64,000 nucleotides of DNA from Phytoactinopolyspora limicola (GTDB lineage Bacteria; Actinomycetota; Actinomycetes; Jiangellales; Jiangellaceae): positions 911,652 to 975,651 of the forward strand of contig NZ_JAAOEN010000001.1 of the NCBI RefSeq assembly GCF_011320225.1, read 5' to 3'. The first letter of the stretch is position 1; every line of letters starts with the position of its first letter. Position numbers and translations under genes: made by a program. This document shows positions 16,729-24,806 of the stretch, piece by piece. The notes under the pieces were generated by a model that saw nothing but the letters and a program-made list of their open reading frames with translations, made no database searches and was not told the origin of the DNA.

Positions 16729-17814
16729 CTACGCAGCCGCCGCCGACTCGCCCAGCCACGGATCGAAGCCGTCGTCCGCGCCCACCCAGCGGGTGATGCC
16801 GCCGCTCATCTCAGCCGGTGTCAACAGGGTGTCGGCGAAGGCGTTACGCAGGCGTGGCCGTTCGTTGCCGGTTCCGGTGACGACCAGCCGGGTGCTGGGC
16901 TCTATGCCATCCCAGGGGCCGCCGGTGCCGATGGCCAACTGCCCTCCGGCGCCGTCCCAGACACACAACATGTCCGGCCGGGTGGGCAGCCAGAAGCGGC
17001 CACGGGCCCGGAGGCGTCCAGCGCCGAGGCGTTCCAGCGACGCCATCAGCCGCACGGGATGAAATGGGTGGGGCGAGTGGAGGTCTAGTGTCCATGGCGT
17101 GCCTAGTCCGTGGTCAGCCTGGCTTGACGTGCCGGCTTGGATGGGCTCGGTATACCTGGGGTCGGTGCGCCGCGCTGCTCGGATCGGATCATGATGCTGG
17201 TCGAACAGCCGGGTGGCGTCGAAATGATGTAGTCCGGTCCAGTGCTGCCCGTCCGCCGCACGGATGTGGTCGAGAAGTTGGCGACCGGCCGGGTCGTCGT
17301 CCGGCGTGATAACGATGTCCGCGTATTCGATCTGGTGGGTCAGGGCCTCGGCGACGGACCGCTCGTCGTCATCGGTGAGGGCCAGGCCGCGGTCGCTGAG
17401 TAGATCGGCGCCGAGAACGTCGTCGTCGAGTGAGGCGAGGGTGGCCACGGCGGCGACGCTAGCGAGCCGTAGTTGGGGGCCGGCCAGGGCCAGCGCCTCC
17501 GCCACCGGCTGGGGTTCGGCTCCGACCGGCGCCGCGAGTACCGCGTAGCGCCATCGGTCGAGATCGGCCAACCCCTCCAGGGTGGGGATGACGTCCTCGC
17601 GTAGGGCGCAGTTGAGGCACACGTGATCCAGCGGTATCTCGTGGTCTTCGAGCACTCCGGTGAGATCGGCGACGATCCGCCGGATCGAGTGGCGGCCCAT
17701 CGTGTAGCTGAGCGTGACCGCCCCGGGTGTGTCGAGAGCGACGGCCAAGGTCGTGGAGTCGCGCAGCAGCGGATCGATGGTGGAGATGACGGTGATGGGA
17801 AGTGGTTCCGACAC
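16729..17814 (-). CDS. mrf: MRF: CobW-like ribosome-hibernation factor recruiting protein
   Basis: A 361-residue protein of the COG0523/CobW fold found beside zinc-free ribosomal protein genes in actinobacteria. The family Cys motif reads CLNCALREDVIPTL, and the C-terminal CobW domain has RLMASLERLGAGRLRARGRFWLP split over HPVRLMASLE onward. The Walker A region (VISTIDPLLRDSTT) lacks a GKT/S, as in mycobacterial MRF, so GTPase activity is doubtful. In mycobacteria MRF recruits the hibernation factor MPY to remodelled zinc-free ribosomes during zinc starvation. The GTG start at 17814 follows AAGGG. It is divergent from rpmB-rpmG-rpsN across a Zur box, which strongly supports the call. Confidence 0.85.
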   Translation of the reverse strand: MSEPLPITVISTIDPLLRDSTTLAVALDTPGAVTLSYTMGRHSIRRIVADLTGVLEDHEIPLDHVCLNCALREDVIPTLEGLADLDRWRYAVLAAPVGAEPQPVAEALALAGPQLRLASVAAVATLASLDDDVLGADLLSDRGLALTDDDERSVAEALTHQIEYADIVITPDDDPAGRQLLDHIRAADGQHWTGLHHFDATRLFDQHHDPIRAARRTDPRYTEPIQAGTSSQADHGLGTPWTLDLHSPHPFHPVRLMASLERLGAGRLRARGRFWLPTRPDMLCVWDGAGGQLAIGTGGPWDGIEPSTRLVVTGTGNERPRLRNAFADTLLTPAEMSGGITRWVGADDGFDPWLGESAAAA

Positions 17815-17854
17815 GGTAGCCCTTCGGGGTTGTGGTGCAGAAGGGAAGTGGTAT

Positions 17855-17869
17855 TGATAATTACTCTCA
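17855..17869. promoter_or_regulatory. Zur box between mrf and rpmB
   Basis: TGATAATTACTCTCA fits the actinobacterial Zur operator pattern (TGAnAATnATTnTCA, imperfect dyad). It lies 41 bp from the mrf start and 95 bp from the rpmB start, in an AT-rich patch, and should repress both directions when zinc is plentiful. Its reverse complement matches the second box at 19077-19091 in 13 of 15 positions. Confidence 0.8.
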
Positions 17870-17963
17870 TTAAGCTACCATGGACCGGCGCCGCACGCAG
17901 GGATCTGGGATCGCCAGGCACTTGCCGCGCGCATTCCGGTCAACACGTCGTGAGGAGCCCGTC

Positions 17964-18200
17964 ATGTCCGCTCACTGTCAGGTCACAGGTGCGGTGCCCC
18001 GCTTCGGGCACAACATCTCCCATTCACATCGCCGCACCAAACGCCGGTTCAACCCCAATATCCAGCGCAAGCGGTACTGGGTGCCATCTCTCGGGCGGCA
18101 TGTCAGGCTGACCGTGAGTGCGCGTGGCATCAAAACCATCGACCGACGCGGCATCGACGCCGTGGTGCGGGAGATCATCGCCCGAGGGGAGCGGCTCTGA
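17964..18200 (+). CDS. rpmB: 50S ribosomal protein L28, zinc-independent (C-minus) form
   Basis: A 78-residue L28 ([20 protein letters not shown] is diagnostic). The zinc-binding Cys pairs of the standard form are broken: only one Cys remains ([12 protein letters not shown]). C-minus paralogues replace zinc-containing copies during zinc starvation. The ATG at 17964 has GAGGAG seven bases upstream; the longer frame from 17880 crosses the promoter region and is unlikely. Its stop overlaps the rpmG start (TGATG). Confidence 0.95.
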   Translation: MSAHCQVTGAVPRFGHNISHSHRRTKRRFNPNIQRKRYWVPSLGRHVRLTVSARGIKTIDRRGIDAVVREIIARGERL

Positions 18201-18367
18201 TGGCGAAGGCGGCTGACCTGCGGCCGATCATCAAGCTGCGCTCCACGGCCGGTACGGGTTACACCTACGTCACCCGAAAGAACCGCCGTAATGACCCGGA
18301 CCGCATGGTGCTGCGCAAGTACGACCCCGTGGTGCGCCGGCACGTGGAATTCCGCGAGGAGCGCTGA
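18200..18367 (+). CDS. rpmG: 50S ribosomal protein L33, zinc-independent form
   Basis: A 55-residue L33 ([34 protein letters not shown]) with no Cys at all, whereas the zinc-ribbon form has four. It starts within the rpmB stop codon (one-base overlap) and ends one base before the rpsN ATG, so the three genes are translationally coupled. Expected to be made only under zinc limitation. Confidence 0.95.
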   Translation: MAKAADLRPIIKLRSTAGTGYTYVTRKNRRNDPDRMVLRKYDPVVRRHVEFREER

Positions 18368-18368
18368 G

Positions 18369-18674
18369 ATGGCCAAGAAGAGCAAGATCGCCCGCGATCA
18401 GCAGCGCCGGCTGGTGGTTGCCCGGTACGCGGAGCGGCGTGCCGAGCTCAAGAAGCTGCTCGCTGATCCGCGGATCGACGACGAACAGAGACGCGCTGCC
18501 CGCCGCGAACTGTCCCGCCAACCGCGCGACGCCAGTGCCACCCGGCTGCGTAATCGCGACATCGTCGACGGCCGGCCGCGTGCGGTCTATCGCAAGTTCG
18601 GGGTGTCCCGGATCCGGCTGCGTGAGATGGCGCACCGTGGTCAGCTTCCGGGAGTGACGAAGTCGAGCTGGTAG
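18369..18674 (+). CDS. rpsN: 30S ribosomal protein S14, long zinc-independent form
   Basis: A 101-residue S14 of the long type without the CxxC zinc motifs (starts [20 protein letters not shown], ends [11 protein letters not shown], with RFGVSRI-like [16 protein letters not shown]). The third gene of the Zur-controlled operon. A C-minus S18 gene, common at the end of this operon in other actinobacteria, is not present here. A palindromic hairpin follows. Confidence 0.95.
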   Translation: MAKKSKIARDQQRRLVVARYAERRAELKKLLADPRIDDEQRRAARRELSRQPRDASATRLRNRDIVDGRPRAVYRKFGVSRIRLREMAHRGQLPGVTKSSW

Positions 18675-18690
18675 TCGCCGTGCGGGTGCC

Positions 18691-18713
18691 TTAGCCGCTC
18701 CGGAGCGTTAAGC
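18691..18713 (+). terminator. Hairpin after the zinc-free ribosomal operon
   Basis: A perfect 12-bp palindrome CGCTCCGGAGCG (18697-18708) flanked by CTTA and TAAG that can extend the stem. It lies 17 bp after the rpsN stop, between convergent rpsN and the FmdB gene. No U-tract, as is usual in GC-rich actinobacteria. Confidence 0.5.
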
Positions 18714-18757
18714 CGGGTGGGTGTGTTGGCTGTGTCGCTGTTGATTGTGCGGGTGGG

Positions 18758-18973
18758 TTAGCCAGCGCACCCGCAGGCGCCCCCACAGCAGCCGCCGCCA
18801 GCTCCGGGAGCGCCCCCGGAGTCGGCACGGCCGGCGAGGCCCACCGTGGTGAGAAGTTTGACGGTGTCGTCATGGCCGGCTGGGCACTGGGCCGGCGCGC
18901 TGGCATCCGTCATAGGGCGGGAGACGTCGAAACTGGAGCCACAGGCTCGGCAGCGATACGCATACGTCGGCAC
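18758..18973 (-). CDS. FmdB-family zinc-ribbon protein
   Basis: A 71-residue FmdB/regulatory zinc-ribbon protein. The N-terminal MPTYAYRCRACGSSFDV is the family signature; the second metal pair is CPAGH (Cys and probably His rather than CxxC). The tail is Gly/Cys-rich (GGGCCGGACGCAG), typical of actinobacterial members and potentially metal-binding. The function is unknown; a role in metal or redox sensing is often assumed. It is convergent with the zinc-free ribosomal operon and has a Zur-like box about 104 bp upstream. Confidence 0.88.
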   Translation of the reverse strand: MPTYAYRCRACGSSFDVSRPMTDASAPAQCPAGHDDTVKLLTTVGLAGRADSGGAPGAGGGCCGGACGCAG

Positions 18974-19018
18974 GGCACCAGTGTACGGCGCCGGGGGTGA
19001 TTATCCAGGAAGTGGACG

Positions 19019-19059
19019 CGGGGCGCGGTCCACCCGGGCATGAGACCGACCGCGCCCCG
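19019..19059 (-). terminator. 11-bp GC hairpin after the sigma-factor gene
   Basis: CGGGGCGCGGT (19019-19029) and ACCGCGCCCCG (19049-19059) form a perfect 11-bp stem with a 19-nt loop. It lies downstream of the sigma-factor stop at 19099 and upstream of the FmdB gene on the same strand, so it either terminates the sigma transcript or sits in the FmdB leader. Confidence 0.55.
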
Positions 19060-19076
19060 ACGATCTCCAGCCTAGA

Positions 19077-19091
19077 TGAGAGTGATTCTCA
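19077..19091. promoter_or_regulatory. Second Zur box, upstream of the FmdB gene
   Basis: TGAGAGTGATTCTCA is a near-perfect dyad that agrees in 13 of 15 positions with the reverse complement of the Zur box at 17855-17869. It is the only such site near the FmdB start (104 bp upstream). Caveat: a terminator-like hairpin lies between the box and the gene. Confidence 0.6.
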
Positions 19092-19098
19092 TGTCCAG

Positions 19099-20358
19099 TC
19101 ATTGGGTGGTGTGATCCATGATGTCGGCCTGCGTGAGGAGGAACTTCCGCTCTACCGCGTTGCCGGTCAGTGTGGCGGCGCGGCGGTATTCGGCCGCGGC
19201 CTCGGTCGGGCGGTCCAGTTGGCGCAACAGGTCGGCTCGGGTCGCGGGGACCCCATAGTAATTCATTAAATGTTGATTTCCAGCGAGGGCATCGATGTCG
19301 GCCAACGCTGTGGCTGGCCCGTCGACCATGGCGCGGGCCGCCGCCCGTGCCAGCCGCGTCACCGGTGACGGTTGAACGCGCAACAGAACGTCGTACAGTG
19401 CCAGGACCTGCGGCCAATCGGTCGCCTCATAACTCGGCGCCTCGGAGTGCACCGCGGCGATGGCCGCATGCAGTGTGTACGGTCCGGGGCTGCCGTTGGC
19501 CGAGCGTCGTACCGCCTGTTCGGCCAACGCGCGCCCCTCGTCGATATCGGCAGCGTCCCACTGCGAGCGGTCGTGGTCGCGCAGCGGTATGAACCCACCG
19601 TCGGGGTCGACCCGTCCTCGGGACCGCCCCCGCGCCAGGCGGATCATCGCCAGCAGGCCAAGCACCTCGGGTTCGTCCGGCATCAGTAGACGGAGCGTGG
19701 CCGCGAGATCATCTGCCCGGGCCGCCAGCTCCGCACGCCCCAGCTCCGCACCGGCCGATGCGGTGTGTGCTTCGGTGAACAGCAATGAGACGACGGCAAG
19801 CACGGACGGCAGCCGGTCGGGCAACTCGGGGTCCGTGGGGACCCGATAGGGGATTCCCGCAGCCCGGATCTTCTTCTTAGCCCGGGTGATCCGGGCGGCC
19901 ATAGTGGCCTCCGGGATCAGGAACAGCCGGGCGATCGTGGGCGTCGTCAGCCCACACACCAGTCGCAGCGTCAACCCGACCCGCGCCGGCATCGCCAAGG
20001 CCGGATGGCAACAGGTGAAAATCAGCCGCAGCCGATCGTCGGGGATGGTGCTGGGATCGGGCGGGGTGTCGTCGCCCGGTACCACGAGTGGTGGCAGCTT
20101 GCGCGCCAGCGTGTCCGCCCGACGCCGGTTATCCAGTGCCTTGCGCCGTGCCACGGTGGTCAGCCAGGCTGCCGGTGTACCGGGCACCCCCTGGCGGCCC
20201 CACACCTCGAGCGCGGCGGCGAATGCCTCCTGTGTGGCGTCCTCCGCGGTATCGAGGTCGCGCGTGACCCGGGCGACCGACGCGAGCACCTGAGCCCAGT
20301 GGTGTCGATGTGCATCCTCGACGGCGGCCGCGATGTCGTGGTGCTCGTGGCGGGTCAT
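19099..20358 (-). CDS. ECF sigma factor, ECF42-type (SigJ-like long form with C-terminal TPR-like domain)
   Basis: A 419-residue RNA polymerase sigma factor. Region 2 shows VTRDLDTAEDATQEAFAAAL and AWLTTVARRKALDNRRR; region 4 is LRLVCGLTTPTIARLFLIPE followed by ATMAARITRAKKKI. The long C-terminal extension (~200-419), helical with ALYDVLLRVQPSPV and NYYGVPATRADLL, is diagnostic of ECF42. Such sigmas lack an anti-sigma factor and are encoded with a DGPF/YCII protein, which is exactly the gene 39 bp upstream here. The signal is unknown. Confidence 0.9.
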   Translation of the reverse strand: MTRHEHHDIAAAVEDAHRHHWAQVLASVARVTRDLDTAEDATQEAFAAALEVWGRQGVPGTPAAWLTTVARRKALDNRRRADTLARKLPPLVVPGDDTPPDPSTIPDDRLRLIFTCCHPALAMPARVGLTLRLVCGLTTPTIARLFLIPEATMAARITRAKKKIRAAGIPYRVPTDPELPDRLPSVLAVVSLLFTEAHTASAGAELGRAELAARADDLAATLRLLMPDEPEVLGLLAMIRLARGRSRGRVDPDGGFIPLRDHDRSQWDAADIDEGRALAEQAVRRSANGSPGPYTLHAAIAAVHSEAPSYEATDWPQVLALYDVLLRVQPSPVTRLARAAARAMVDGPATALADIDALAGNQHLMNYYGVPATRADLLRQLDRPTEAAAEYRRAATLTGNAVERKFLLTQADIMDHTTQ

Positions 20359-20397
20359 CGAGCTGTCACTACCTGATGCATCGTGGTGGGCGGCCGG

Positions 20398-20745
20398 TCA
20401 TGTCGTGGTGTCCCACGTCGGGCGGATCTCGATACCGCTGGCTATCGGACAGCGTCGGGCGACCTCCAACGCTTGGTCGAGGTCGTCGACGTCGATGATG
20501 TAGTACCCGCAGAGATTCTCCTTGAGCTCGATGTACGGGCCGTCGGCGATGATCGTCTCGGAACCGTCCGGGCGCAGCGTCGTGGCGGCGGTGGACGGGC
20601 GTAATGCCGCGCCGGAGTACGGAATGCCATGCTCGTCGAGGTAGCGGCAGAACTCCCCATGTGCCCTCAATTCGGCGTCGAGTTGCTCCTTCGGCACCGA
20701 CAACCAGTCGGTGTCCGGCTCGAACAGCAAAAGCATGTATTTCAT
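20398..20745 (-). CDS. YCII-related (DGPF) protein, ECF42 partner
   Basis: A 115-residue dimeric ferredoxin-like YCII-fold protein (MKYMLLLFEPDTDW start, the ADGPYIELKENLCGYYIID DGPF-type motif, and ALEVARRCP near the end). The start at 20745 has AGGAGGAACC directly upstream. DGPF proteins accompany ECF42 sigma factors, probably as targets or modulators. It precedes the sigma gene by 39 bp in one operon. Confidence 0.88.
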   Translation of the reverse strand: MKYMLLLFEPDTDWLSVPKEQLDAELRAHGEFCRYLDEHGIPYSGAALRPSTAATTLRPDGSETIIADGPYIELKENLCGYYIIDVDDLDQALEVARRCPIASGIEIRPTWDTTT

Positions 20746-20789
20746 GATGGTTCCTCCTGACGAAGGGCCGGGCGTTCGTGGTGGTGACA

Positions 20790-20822
20790 CATACGTATGA
20801 CGGCCGGCTGTCCGAATATTCG
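20790..20822. promoter_or_regulatory. Two palindromes between YCII gene and methyltransferase
   Basis: CATACGTATG (20790-20799) and CGAATATTCG (20813-20822) are perfect 10-bp palindromes in the divergent spacer. They may be operator sites for either gene; no regulator is encoded beside them. Confidence 0.35.
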
Positions 20823-20873
20823 ACCGGTCCGCCATGTGGAGCGCAATGTTTACCATTCTGTTATCTGGGAATG

Positions 20874-21674
20874 ATGGCGTTGATGAAACCACGAGACGAT
20901 CATCAGAACTTCTGGGAAGGTCGGCTCGCCGCGGACTGGACGGAGAGCGGCGTCGGTTATCGTGCGCTCGGCCGGCCCTTCAACACCTGGGTGTACAAAG
21001 TCCGCCGTGAGGTGTTCCTTCAACAGGCCGGCACGCTGGGGCTGGGGCCCGATCACCGGGTCCTCGACGTTGGTTCGGGTACCGGCGTCTACCTGCGCTG
21101 TTGGAAGCAGCTTGGGGTAGGTGAAGTCATCGGGAGCGACCTCACCGAAGCGGCAGTCACTCGGCTGCGTGAACACGAACTCGGTACGGACGTGGTCCAG
21201 ATGGACATCACCGAGCCGGCCGGGCCGTGGCCCGCCGCGTCGTTCGACGCCGCCTCGTGCATCGACGTCCTCTTCCACATCACCGACGACGATGCCTACA
21301 TCGCCGCCATCGATCACCTGGCCACATTGGTCCGCCCGGGCGGGTACCTGGTGTTCTCGGAGAACTTTCTGCGTCGGCCCCCCGACTACTCAGCGCACCA
21401 GGTCAGCCGCACCGAGGAGTGGATCACGTCGGTCCTTGGCCGGGCCGGGTTCGAGATCGAACGTAAGGTGCCGATGCTGGTGCTGATGAACGCCCTCGTC
21501 GACGCCCCCGCCGTGGTGCGCAAGGCCTGGGGTGGTGCGTTGCGGGCGGTCACGTTGACCCCACCCACCGGCTGGTTGGCCGGGGCCGCGCTGTATCCGC
21601 TCGAGCGACAACTCGTCCGGCGGCTGAACACCAGCCCCACCACGGAGTTGATGATCTGCCGCCGCACCCGGTGA
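20874..21674 (+). CDS. Class I SAM-dependent methyltransferase
   Basis: About 266 residues. SAM-binding motif I is VLDVGSGTGVYL, motif II region is VVQMDITEPAGPW with ASCIDVLFHIT (motif IV-like), and LVRPGGYLVFSEN is motif V. No membrane segments. The substrate is unknown. Starts at 20871, 20874 and 20883 are all possible; GGGA close upstream does not decide. A rhodanese gene follows 54 bp downstream. Confidence 0.8.
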   Translation: MALMKPRDDHQNFWEGRLAADWTESGVGYRALGRPFNTWVYKVRREVFLQQAGTLGLGPDHRVLDVGSGTGVYLRCWKQLGVGEVIGSDLTEAAVTRLREHELGTDVVQMDITEPAGPWPAASFDAASCIDVLFHITDDDAYIAAIDHLATLVRPGGYLVFSENFLRRPPDYSAHQVSRTEEWITSVLGRAGFEIERKVPMLVLMNALVDAPAVVRKAWGGALRAVTLTPPTGWLAGAALYPLERQLVRRLNTSPTTELMICRRTR

Positions 21675-21728
21675 GCTCGGGCTGCCGACGTGTTCCGCGT
21701 CCGTCCACCATCTTCTACCGTGGATGAC

Positions 21729-22196
21729 ATGACTGCCTTCGACGTGTCGACCGACACCGGCTCCACGGCCGACGGTGCCATCCCCCTGGTGGGGTCATCC
21801 GTAGCCGCCGTGCGTCCCGCCGATCCTGCCGTCGCCGCCGAACACTTCGCGTCTCTGCTCGCCTTCGAGACCGACTGCTGGGACGTCCACGACGCCATGA
21901 GCCGAGGCGTGCAGGACTTCGTCCTACTGGACGTCCGTAGCCCGGATCTCTACGCTGCCGGTCACATTCCGGGTGCGGTGAACCTGCCGCACGGAAGGCT
22001 CGTGAAGCGGAACCTCGAGGTGTATCCGGACGAGACCCTGTCCGTCGTGTACTGCGCCGGGCCTCACTGCAATGGCGCTGACAAGGCCGCCTACCGGCTG
22101 GCTCGGCTCGGCCGGCCAGTCAAGAAGATGATTGGTGGTGTCACCGGGTGGCTCGACGAAGGGTTCCACCTCACGTCGGCGAGCACCTCGGGCTGA
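21729..22196 (+). CDS. Rhodanese-like sulfurtransferase domain protein
   Basis: A 155-residue single-domain rhodanese. The family parts are visible: FVLLDVRSPDLYAAGHIPGA, then VYCAGPHCNGADKAAYRL with the active-site Cys in the CAGPHCNGA loop, and GGVTGWLDEGF at the end. It would transfer sulfane sulfur or handle thiols. The ATG at 21729 is preferred to the frame-extending GTG at 21690, though neither has a strong ribosome site. A perfect GC hairpin follows the gene. Confidence 0.85.
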   Translation: MTAFDVSTDTGSTADGAIPLVGSSVAAVRPADPAVAAEHFASLLAFETDCWDVHDAMSRGVQDFVLLDVRSPDLYAAGHIPGAVNLPHGRLVKRNLEVYPDETLSVVYCAGPHCNGADKAAYRLARLGRPVKKMIGGVTGWLDEGFHLTSASTSG

Positions 22197-22211
22197 GCGG
22201 TGAGTTCGTCG

Positions 22212-22238
22212 CCTCCCCCCGGCATACCCGGGGGGAGG
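22212..22238 (+). terminator. Terminator hairpin after rhodanese gene
   Basis: CCTCCCCCCGG (22212-22222) and CCGGGGGGAGG (22228-22238) form a perfect 11-bp stem with a 5-nt loop, 15 bp after the stop codon. No U-tract follows, as is usual in this group. Confidence 0.75.
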
Positions 22239-22306
22239 GGCAGGGTGAACGACAAGTAAGCATCTCGTAAGGCGGAACCGGCCGCGGCCCGGGATAGTTT
22301 GCGGGG

Positions 22307-23200
22307 GTGGACAGCCTACCCATCGCCCTCGCGGTCGCCGCCGGCATGCTCGCCGTGGTCAACCCATGCGGCTTCGCTTTGCTGCCGGCCTACGCGTCGT
22401 TCCTGGTCATGGGAGACGAACCGGATCGGGCCGCTGCCATCCGTCGAGCGATGGCGTTCGCCGCCGCCATGACGGCGGGTTTCTCGGTGGTCTTCGGTGG
22501 TTTCGGGTTGCTGCTGTCGGTGTCGTTGTCAGCAGGTGCGATCCAGCGGTACCTGCCATGGTTCACGGCGTTTCTCGGACTGGTGCTGCTCGGGCTCGGG
22601 ATCTGGCTGCTCACCGGGCGTGCGCTGCCCGGGTTGCGATTCGCCGTGCGGGGCCCCCAACTGACGAGGTCGGCGGGATCGATGACGCTGTTCGGTGCCG
22701 TCTATGCCATCGCCTCGCTGAGCTGCACCATCACCCCGTTCCTGATCACGGTGGTGGCCAGCTTCCGGACCGGGACGGTGGCTGGTGGGGTGCTGGTGTT
22801 CGCCGCTTACGCGGCTGGTATGGGGCTCGTAGTGACGGCGGTGTCCCTAGCCGTGGCGTTGGCCCGGACGGCGCTGGTGACCCGGCTGCGCGGGCTCGCG
22901 CCGCGGATCTCCCGGATCAGCGGTGGGCTGCTCCTCGTCGCCGGCGCCTACGTGGCCTACTACGGCTGGTACGAGATCCGCGTCCTCCGCGACGGCGCGG
23001 TGGACGACCCGGTCATTGGCGTTGGCGAAGCAGTGCAGCGCTGGTTGTCGCGGAGCATCGACACGATCGGCGTGTGGGGTGTCGGCGCGGTGGTGATAGC
23101 CCTCGCCGTTGGTGCCGTGCTTGTTGGATGGGTGTTTCGTCGACGACGAGTCGTGGCCGGTGCCGCGGAGGATGAGGCCGGCGTCGAAGAGGCTAACTAG
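22307..23200 (+). CDS. CcdA/DsbD-like cytochrome c biogenesis membrane protein
   Basis: A 297-residue protein with about seven transmembrane segments. Conserved Cys lie in VNPCGFALLPAY in the first segment and LSCTITPFL in the fourth, the pair used by CcdA to pass electrons across the membrane to extracytoplasmic thioredoxin-like proteins. The GTG start follows a G-rich stretch. No ResA, ResB or thioredoxin gene lies beside it, so its partner is unknown; the rhodanese upstream may be a functional neighbour. Confidence 0.85.
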   Translation: MDSLPIALAVAAGMLAVVNPCGFALLPAYASFLVMGDEPDRAAAIRRAMAFAAAMTAGFSVVFGGFGLLLSVSLSAGAIQRYLPWFTAFLGLVLLGLGIWLLTGRALPGLRFAVRGPQLTRSAGSMTLFGAVYAIASLSCTITPFLITVVASFRTGTVAGGVLVFAAYAAGMGLVVTAVSLAVALARTALVTRLRGLAPRISRISGGLLLVAGAYVAYYGWYEIRVLRDGAVDDPVIGVGEAVQRWLSRSIDTIGVWGVGAVVIALAVGAVLVGWVFRRRRVVAGAAEDEAGVEEAN

Positions 23201-23212
23201 GACCTAGCCGGA

Positions 23213-23443
23213 TCAGCGCTTCAGCTCCTGCAGGACGACTTCCAGGAAATCTTTGAGTTCGTCCCACTTCACCCGCGCGTTGGCCAGGTGTGTCTCGAGG
23301 TCGTCGATCTCCGCGGCCCGCGCCTCAGCCCGCCGGCGCTGGAGTTCGCTCTTGAGCTCGGACAGGTACGCCTCGGTCTCGGCGATGATCTGCTCGAGAT
23401 CGCGGTCGGGCTCGGTGGGGCGCCTGCCCTCCATGCCTGCCAT
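23213..23443 (-). CDS. Small coiled-coil protein co-encoded with Na/Pi cotransporter
   Basis: A 76-residue charged protein with continuous heptads from ~15 to the end (LEQIIAETEAYLSELKSELQ ... VKWDELKDFLEVVLQELKR). It begins 15 bp after the transporter stop, so it is probably in the same mRNA. No family recognised. Its helical, soluble character and position suggest a regulator, perhaps playing the part of the missing PhoU-like domain of the transporter; that is inference. Confidence 0.65.
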   Translation of the reverse strand: MAGMEGRRPTEPDRDLEQIIAETEAYLSELKSELQRRRAEARAAEIDDLETHLANARVKWDELKDFLEVVLQELKR

Positions 23444-23458
23444 CTTGGCACGCTCTGG

Positions 23459-24664
23459 TTACAGGATGGAAGTCGCCAGGATGAGCGCACCGGGCAAGGC
23501 GAGGAACACACCGATCACCCACGCCGCCGCGTACACCTTGCGCTGAGCGGCCAGCCCCGCCAGCCATTGAGCGCCGCGGATGGGTATCTCTCGGAGGAAC
23601 GGCACGGAGAAGATCAGCACGAGAGCGAAAATGTTGAACAGAAGGTGAACAAGCGCGATCTCGAGTGCGGCGAGGGCGTTGGGGCCACTCACCGCGGTCG
23701 CGGCGAGCAGAGCGGTCACCGTGGTCCCGACATTCGCTCCCAGGGTAAACGGGTAGATCTGCCGCAGATTCAACACACCCGAGCCGGCGAGGGGCACCAT
23801 CAAGCTGGTGCTGGTGGTCGACGATTGGACCAAGACGGTGACGGCCGCACCGGAGGCGATGCCGCTGAGCGGGCCACGGCCGATCGCGGTGTGCAGGATT
23901 CGCTTGGCCCGGCCAACCATGAGGATTTTCAGCAGCTTGCCGATGTATCTGATGGATAGCAGGATCATGGCGGTGCCGACGATGATCATCGCAACGCCAC
24001 CGAATGTGGTCGGCAGCGCGCCGGCGGCACCTTTGATCGTGTCGGTGACCGGCGCGGTCAACGTGCCGATGACGTTGGTGTTCTCCATCGAGTAGCTGCT
24101 GTCGCCGACCAGTGGTTGGGCGATGGCCAGGGCGCTGCGCTCGATGAGCCCGAACATGATCTCGAGCGGGAGGAAGATGGCGACCGCGAGCAGGTTGAAG
24201 AAGTCGTGCACGGTGGCGGCGGAGAACGCTCGTTTGAAGTCCTCTTTGTTCCGCACGTAGCCGAGGCTGACCAGGGTGTTGGTCACCGTGGTTCCGATGT
24301 TCGCACCCATGATCATGGGTACGGCGACACTCACCGGCAAACCCCCGGCGACCAGTCCGACGATGATCGAGGTCACGGTGGACGAAGACTGGATGAGAGC
24401 GGTGGCGACCACACCAACCATCAACCCGACGAACGGGTTGGTGGCGAACTGGAACAACTCTTCGGCCTGGCCACCGGTGGCGGTGCGGAACCCGGAGCTG
24501 ATGATGCTGACCGCACAGATCAGCAGGTAGATGAGAGCGACGACGAGAAGCCAGTTCAGCGCGTTGCCAGTGGTGATGCGACGCGAGCCACGCCCGGCAA
24601 TGCCGGATGCCGCGGCTGCGGGAACACGAGTGACGTCCGTGCGGACGACTGTGCTGGTCGCCAT
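23459..24664 (-). CDS. Na/Pi cotransporter family membrane protein
   Basis: About 401 residues with roughly nine membrane segments. The two inverted-repeat QSSS/T motifs of the NptA/PhoU-associated family are present: TALIQSSSTVTSIIVG with MGANIGTTVTN, and VLVQSSTTSTSLMVP with LGANVGTTVTA. It imports phosphate with sodium. The C-terminal PhoU-like domain of many members is absent. The ATG at 24664 is chosen; a GTG at 24712 extends it but has no ribosome site. Confidence 0.88.
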   Translation of the reverse strand: MATSTVVRTDVTRVPAAAASGIAGRGSRRITTGNALNWLLVVALIYLLICAVSIISSGFRTATGGQAEELFQFATNPFVGLMVGVVATALIQSSSTVTSIIVGLVAGGLPVSVAVPMIMGANIGTTVTNTLVSLGYVRNKEDFKRAFSAATVHDFFNLLAVAIFLPLEIMFGLIERSALAIAQPLVGDSSYSMENTNVIGTLTAPVTDTIKGAAGALPTTFGGVAMIIVGTAMILLSIRYIGKLLKILMVGRAKRILHTAIGRGPLSGIASGAAVTVLVQSSTTSTSLMVPLAGSGVLNLRQIYPFTLGANVGTTVTALLAATAVSGPNALAALEIALVHLLFNIFALVLIFSVPFLREIPIRGAQWLAGLAAQRKVYAAAWVIGVFLALPGALILATSIL

Positions 24665-24806
24665 CTGCCGGTCGGACCCTTCTTCGACATCGGTGCGTCG
24701 GTGTGACGTCACCTAAGTAAAGGAAGCCCCAGCCGGGTGAACGAATGGTGAATTGGCGTCGAAATCCCCGCGTACTCTGCGCGGCAGGTTCGCTTACGTT
24801 TCACTC

